A DNA stretch of 64,000 nucleotides. It comes from Clostridiales bacterium UBA7273. Lineage in GTDB: Bacteria > Bacillota > Clostridia > Oscillospirales > Oscillospiraceae. The notes beneath the pieces are model-generated. The model was not told the origin of the DNA. It saw only the letters and a program-made list of their open reading frames with translations, and made no database searches. Location: the NCBI GenBank assembly GCA_002472405.1, contig DKRV01000040.1, forward strand, positions 1 to 64,000, given 5' to 3'. Positions 60,509-64,000 of the stretch are shown here, one piece after another. The position numbers and the translations under genes were made by a program. Position 1 is the stretch's first letter. Each line of letters starts with the position of its first letter.

Positions 60509-61030
60509 ATGGATAATATTGATTTGCGTAAAAAGCCCGGAGCATTTAATGCTTTTCCACTTGGAACAGCGCTCGTATCTGCGGCGTTTGCGCTTGGCGC
60601 TGTTTCTCTGACTTTGCTTTTAAGAAGCGATTCGAGCAGTGTTATGTCTATCTCGACGTGCGCGGTAACGGATTTATGGCTTTGCTTTGCACTGCTGATT
60701 CTTGCCCAGGCGCTGTGCATTATAATGCCGTGTGCTCGTGTTCTGACGGCTGTATTTGCTGTTTTGACAGGTGCCGACGCTGAGCTTATCTCGTACAGCT
60801 ATTCCGAATTTGCGCTTTTTTCACCTGAGTTTTTTGCTCTGTTTGGTGTTATTTTCGCATTTTCGTCGGCAGGCGTGTATGCATGTGACAGAGCTTTTAC
60901 GCTTTCGCCGAAGCTGAGAGCATTTATCCGCGCCGACCGCAGGCTGCGATACGAGCTTAATCTGTTCTGTGCTGTGTTTGCTGCGCTTATGCTTGCCGCG
61001 ATCGTTTCTGCGGCGCTGTTTATTCTGTGA
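60509..61030 (+). CDS. Membrane protein of unknown function upstream of xerD
   Basis: A 173-residue protein with about four membrane segments (TALVSAAFALGAVSLTLLL, LWLCFALLILAQALCIIM, FFALFGVIFAFSSAGVYAC and the final VFAALMLAAIVSAALFIL) and a basic loop (RAFIRADRRLRYELN). GAGGAGG precedes the ATG. Bacillus has spoIIM in this place ahead of xerD, but I see no secure SpoIIM motif and the protein is shorter, so I do not assign that name. It ends next to the xerD ribosome site. Confidence 0.75.
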   Translation: MDNIDLRKKPGAFNAFPLGTALVSAAFALGAVSLTLLLRSDSSSVMSISTCAVTDLWLCFALLILAQALCIIMPCARVLTAVFAVLTGADAELISYSYSEFALFSPEFFALFGVIFAFSSAGVYACDRAFTLSPKLRAFIRADRRLRYELNLFCAVFAALMLAAIVSAALFIL

Positions 61031-61053
61031 TATCCAAGAAAGGGGGTTGCCGG

Positions 61054-61956
61054 ATGCTTAATTCTGAGTGCCTCGAAGTTTTTAATAAGTATCTTGTCGA
61101 GGTCAAAAAGTGTTCCACAAATACCCTCAGTTCCTATATGCGTGATGTTCGCCAATTTGGTGACTACATGCAAACACACACGACGGAGGATATAGTCAGC
61201 GCAACAGAGGACGAGCTTTCCGAATATATTGACTGGCTCAAAGGCAACGGCAAATCTGTCGCAACGGTGTCGCGTGCCATTGCATCGCTCAAATGCATGT
61301 ACGGTGTGCTCTGTGAGGACGGATATGTCAGTGAAAATCCGACCGTTAAGCTCGCTCCGGAAAAGAGCCAGCATAAGCTTCCGCAGATACTGACAAGTAA
61401 GGAAGTTGATCTTCTGCTCGAGCAGCCCTCATGCACCGATGCAAAGGGATATCGAGACAGGGCGATGCTTGAGCTGCTTTACGCAACCGGCATCAGAGTC
61501 AGCGAGCTCATTGCACTGAACATAAGTGACGTCAACACATCTGCCGGCGTTGTAAGGTGTGCGCCCAACACGGAAAAAGAGCGCCTTATCCCACTGTATT
61601 CGACTGCAGTCAAGGCGCTTAATGAATACATAGAATTTGTAAGGCCTCAGATGATTGCGCTGCCCACCGAGCAGGCTCTGTTTGTCAACGTCAGCGGCGA
61701 GCGCATGTCGCGTCAGGGCTTTTGGAAGATAATCAAGTCGTACCAGCAGAAAGCGCATATTGAAAAAACCATCACGCCGCATACTCTGCGTCATTCGTTT
61801 GCCGCGCATCTGCTTGAAAACGGCGCCGACCTGCATTCTATTCAGGAAATGCTCGGACACTCGGACATATCGTCAACTCAGGTATATTCCCAGCTTGTTA
61901 AGAAGCAGCTTAAGGATGTTTATAACAAGGCTCATCCCAGAGCGCATAACGGCTGA
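61054..61956 (+). CDS. xerD: Tyrosine recombinase XerD
   Basis: Site-specific recombinase resolving chromosome dimers at dif. The N-terminal SAM-like domain (LVEVKKCSTNTLSSYMRDVRQF) is followed by the catalytic domain with Arg in TGIRVSELI, the H-x-x-R box HTLRHSFAAHLLE, GHSDISSTQVY with the catalytic histidine and tyrosine. With the ATG at 61054, behind AAAGGGGG, the length is 300. XerC/XerD naming follows the gene position and is not strictly proven. Confidence 0.9.
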   Translation: MLNSECLEVFNKYLVEVKKCSTNTLSSYMRDVRQFGDYMQTHTTEDIVSATEDELSEYIDWLKGNGKSVATVSRAIASLKCMYGVLCEDGYVSENPTVKLAPEKSQHKLPQILTSKEVDLLLEQPSCTDAKGYRDRAMLELLYATGIRVSELIALNISDVNTSAGVVRCAPNTEKERLIPLYSTAVKALNEYIEFVRPQMIALPTEQALFVNVSGERMSRQGFWKIIKSYQQKAHIEKTITPHTLRHSFAAHLLENGADLHSIQEMLGHSDISSTQVYSQLVKKQLKDVYNKAHPRAHNG

Positions 61957-61974
61957 TATCTTCACAATTTGCGC

Positions 61975-62011
61975 AAAAAACCTCGGCAATTAAAAATTGC
62001 CGAGGTTTTTC
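61975..62011. terminator. Bidirectional terminator after xerD
   Basis: AACCTCGGCAATT pairs perfectly with AATTGCCGAGGTT around AAA, with six A residues before and five T residues after, so it ends xerD and also the convergent gene. Confidence 0.92.
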
Positions 62012-62034
62012 ATGTTTACAGGGATTAATGCCGG

Positions 62035-63676
62035 TCAAGCTTTATATTTTAATCCGTTTTCGATTGCGTAGCTTTCGGCTGCGCTGCCTTTTTTGCAGCA
62101 TATCATAACGTTTGGTGACTCGAGGAATGCGTCGGGCTCGATCTCCGTTACCGAATCGGGGATCGTTATCTGCCGCAGCTTTTTGCAGGTTCTGAAAGCA
62201 TAGGAGCATATTTTTTCACATCCAGATGGAATAACTACGCTTTCGAGCGCGGTGCAGTGGTTGAATGCCGAACGGGATATGGTTTTGACAGGTGCTTTAA
62301 ATTCAATCTGCTTAAGCTTCGGACAATTGTAAAACGCCAGATAGCCTATCTCGTTGAGTGAGGCTTCAATTATAACGCTTTCAAGCTTATCGCTGTTTTT
62401 GAATGCGCTTGACGCGAGCGTGCGAACCGGCTTGCCGCCTATTGATGCAGGGATGATGAGACTATGAACATCTTTGCTGCCGTTTGACAGCGTTGCCTCA
62501 CCGTGCGCTATGGAATAGCTGAAATCAAGAGTTGCACCGCGCTCGACGTAGTTTTTGAATGCGTCAGCTATAATACGCTCTCTGTACTTTCCGTAAAGCG
62601 GACCGTTGTTATACTGATGAATATCTATGCCGGCACCGCCGAAATTATATTCGATAAGCACAGGCTCACCATCTGCGTCGATAGCTATATCCCAGGAAGC
62701 AACGCCGAACATGGGCACATGCATGTGGCAGCGCTTGACGGCCTCCAGAGCCTTGTCGAAATTCGGCACAAAGCCTTCGCTGAAAACAAAGCCGTTTGGA
62801 TGAACATCGTATCTTTCGCCCTTTTGCGTATATCCGCAGTCGTTAAGACGCCCGTCGGGCTTCACTCCGCAGCCAACGCTGCCGCTGCCGAAGTTATCAA
62901 CACGGCTGCCGCTGTTTCCGATCCTGACAACGGCGGAAAGCGGTATGGATTCACCGTCGAGCATAATGCAGATTATGCGTATTGTGTTAACCGAGGAGGC
63001 GTTCATCTTTGCCATTTCCGGGTGCTGCTGCATCACAAGCTGCACGGCAACGTCGCGGTCAACGTCAAGTGCTTCCGATATATCATCCCTGGTGCTGCCC
63101 TTGCCGAGAAAACGCACGCCCTTGCCGCCGCTGCTTGCGCGGCTTATTTTAACTGCCACGCCCGGATCAAGGTTTTCAAACAGCTTTTCAGCGGCCTGCT
63201 GCTTGGTTATAGGGTTAATGCCTACGTCGAGATACTGCCCGTGAATTTTCCTGATAAGCGTCGGCGGATGCTTTACGCAGGGGAGGATAACATCCATATA
63301 GTTTTTGTCGAGGAAGGCTCTGAGGTAATCAAAATCAATCTTGCTCCACTCAACATTGTAGTTGAATATCGCTTCCTACGTACTCAGGGCTGTATATGCC
63401 GGTTTTACCGCTGTAAACCTGAACCCAAAGCGGATCAACGAGACCCGTGCCCCAAATATTCTTCCATGCATCTTGAACATCGCTTAGCTGCTCTGAGCTA
63501 AGCTCCGGCGTCTCTCCGGTCGTTTCTCTGAACCATTTTCGGAGCACTGCCGATTTGCTGCCGCGCTTTTCGCCCGATTGCATCGCCGATACCGCGCTTA
63601 TAAGATCGCTGTGCCGCTCTTTGCACAGCGTGTTGAACATGTAGTTAAACAACTTATCTTTTATGGAATTTTTCAT
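62035..63676 (-). pseudogene. ATP-grasp/BspA-type leucine-rich-repeat fusion, frameshifted
   Basis: Two adjacent frames make one broken gene. The first, from a good start (GGAGAG then ATG at 63676), codes for about 108 residues and stops at 63350. The sequence continues in the next frame from about 63370 (NYNVEWSKIDFDYL, then YMDVILPCVKHPP) down to 62035. One extra base or two missing bases near 63366-63372 would explain it. The long part has an ATP-grasp domain of the sugar-transfer-associated kind (AVKISRASSGGKGVRF, then SWDIAIDADGEPVLIEYNFGGAGID) followed by about five BspA-type LRR_5 repeats (LESVIIEASLNEIGYLAFYNC, LESVVIPSGCEKICSYAFRTC). Combined length would be about 545 residues. Cytosolic, as no signal is seen. 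A sequencing error is possible. Confidence 0.7.
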
Positions 63677-63809
63677 AACTCTCTCCGTACAGAATGCTTA
63701 AAATAGTATATTACATCGAGCATCATATGGTAATAGCTGTAAATGTTTTTTAGTATAACTTATATTACACAGTTTTGCGGCTTAATGACGCGCGTACGAT
63801 GCATTTTTG

Positions 63810-63838
63810 TTGTAATAAAAGTGGCGATGTGATAAAAT
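63810..63838 (+). promoter_or_regulatory. Candidate promoter of ruvC
   Basis: TTGTAA and TAAAAT are 17 bases apart, 22 bases ahead of the ruvC ATG. Confidence 0.5.
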
Positions 63839-63860
63839 CAATACTTAGGATGTGATAATT

Positions 63861-64000
63861 ATGCGTATCTTGGGCATTGATCCGGGACTTGCAACTGTTG
63901 GATTTTCAATCGTGGATACGGACAAAGCCAAAATGAAGCTCGTCACCTGCGGCATAATAAGCACTCCGGCTCACACCTCGCTTTCGAGTAGGCTGGATAG
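63861..64000 (+). CDS. ruvC: Holliday junction resolvase RuvC (3' end outside window)
   Basis: Only the first 46 codons are in the window. They begin MRILGIDPGLATVGF, the RuvC start with the first catalytic aspartate at residue 7, and continue to TSLSSRLD without a stop. A weak AGGATGTGA lies ahead of the ATG. RuvC dimers cut Holliday junctions during recombinational repair; ruvA and ruvB would be expected downstream, outside the window. Confidence 0.9.
   Translation, partial: MRILGIDPGLATVGFSIVDTDKAKMKLVTCGIISTPAHTSLSSRLD

Noticed and set aside
63350..63376. Programmed frameshifting in the ATP-grasp gene
   Set aside because: No slippery heptamer, stimulatory hairpin or internal ribosome site is seen at the junction; mutation or sequencing error is simpler.
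62503..63501. A 332-codon plus-strand frame opposite the ATP-grasp/LRR gene
   Set aside because: The minus strand codes for recognisable domains, the plus strand does not.

Overview
The window is a gene-dense stretch (about 67 genes) of a spore-forming, anaerobic Firmicute. The pieces that say so are sigK with a hydrophobic pro-sequence, the sporulation genes ylbJ, yqfC and yqfD, a SpoVD-type transpeptidase, a DNPR-motif MurE (meso-diaminopimelate wall), a pyrophosphate-type phosphofructokinase, and Etf/acyl-CoA dehydrogenase metabolism. Base composition, by eye around half G+C, and gene order fit class Clostridia, most likely an Oscillospiraceae-like gut lineage; I cannot name a genus. No rRNA, tRNA, CRISPR array, insertion sequence or prophage is visible.

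Layout. 1-9 kb: aldolase (cut by the window edge) and PPi-type phosphofructokinase, a small orphan gene, a Nudix hydrolase, then murA-walJ-rlmH-DUF2007-phosphohexomutase-paired chromate-type transporters. 8.8-21.7 kb: ylbJ (minus), then yqfC-yqfD-phoH-ybeY-era-yqzL-like-recO-mutS2, HPr, a DMT permease, and uvrC-rsmD-coaD-coiled-coil protein. 21.9-29.0 kb: an accessory acyl-CoA locus. A minus-strand operon (acyl-CoA dehydrogenase, EtfB, EtfA, CaiB-type CoA-transferase) lies divergent to a HTH-DRTGG-CBS-HotDog regulator and a second acyl-CoA dehydrogenase. 29.1-41.5 kb: division and cell-wall cluster mraZ-rsmH-ftsL-spoVD/ftsI-murE-mraY-ftsW-murG-murA2-ftsQ-ftsZ, without murD, murF, murB or ftsA. 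41.5-46.5 kb: a His-rich CsoR-type repressor, an 899-residue iron-sulfur flavoprotein, sigK and a D,D-carboxypeptidase. 46.5-54.3 kb: the rimP-nusA-rnpM-ylxQ-infB-rbfA-nrnA-truB-ribF operon. 54.3-64 kb: a DUF3048 lipoprotein, a DUF436 protein, dapA, queA-tgt-yajC-TIGR04086, an unknown membrane protein, xerD, a frameshifted ATP-grasp/BspA-repeat gene, and the start of ruvC.

Most of the window is conserved housekeeping. The part most likely to hold something undescribed is the 21.9-29.0 kb locus. A class III CoA-transferase, an acyl-CoA dehydrogenase and one Etf pair are together the minimum needed for a self-recycling loop: an enoate is activated by CoA transfer, reduced by Etf-linked dehydrogenase, and its CoA returned to the next substrate. 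A strong promoter, repeated TGTTAC elements, and an 8-bp palindrome placed over the regulator's own -10 box suggest dedicated control, perhaps by an acyl-CoA ligand of the HotDog domain. The substrate is not determinable from sequence alone. Other points of note are terminator-like hairpins whose 3' arm carries the next gene's Shine-Dalgarno (murA2, TIGR04086 gene), a terminator embedded in the convergent ylbJ coding region, and the broken ATP-grasp/leucine-rich-repeat fusion.
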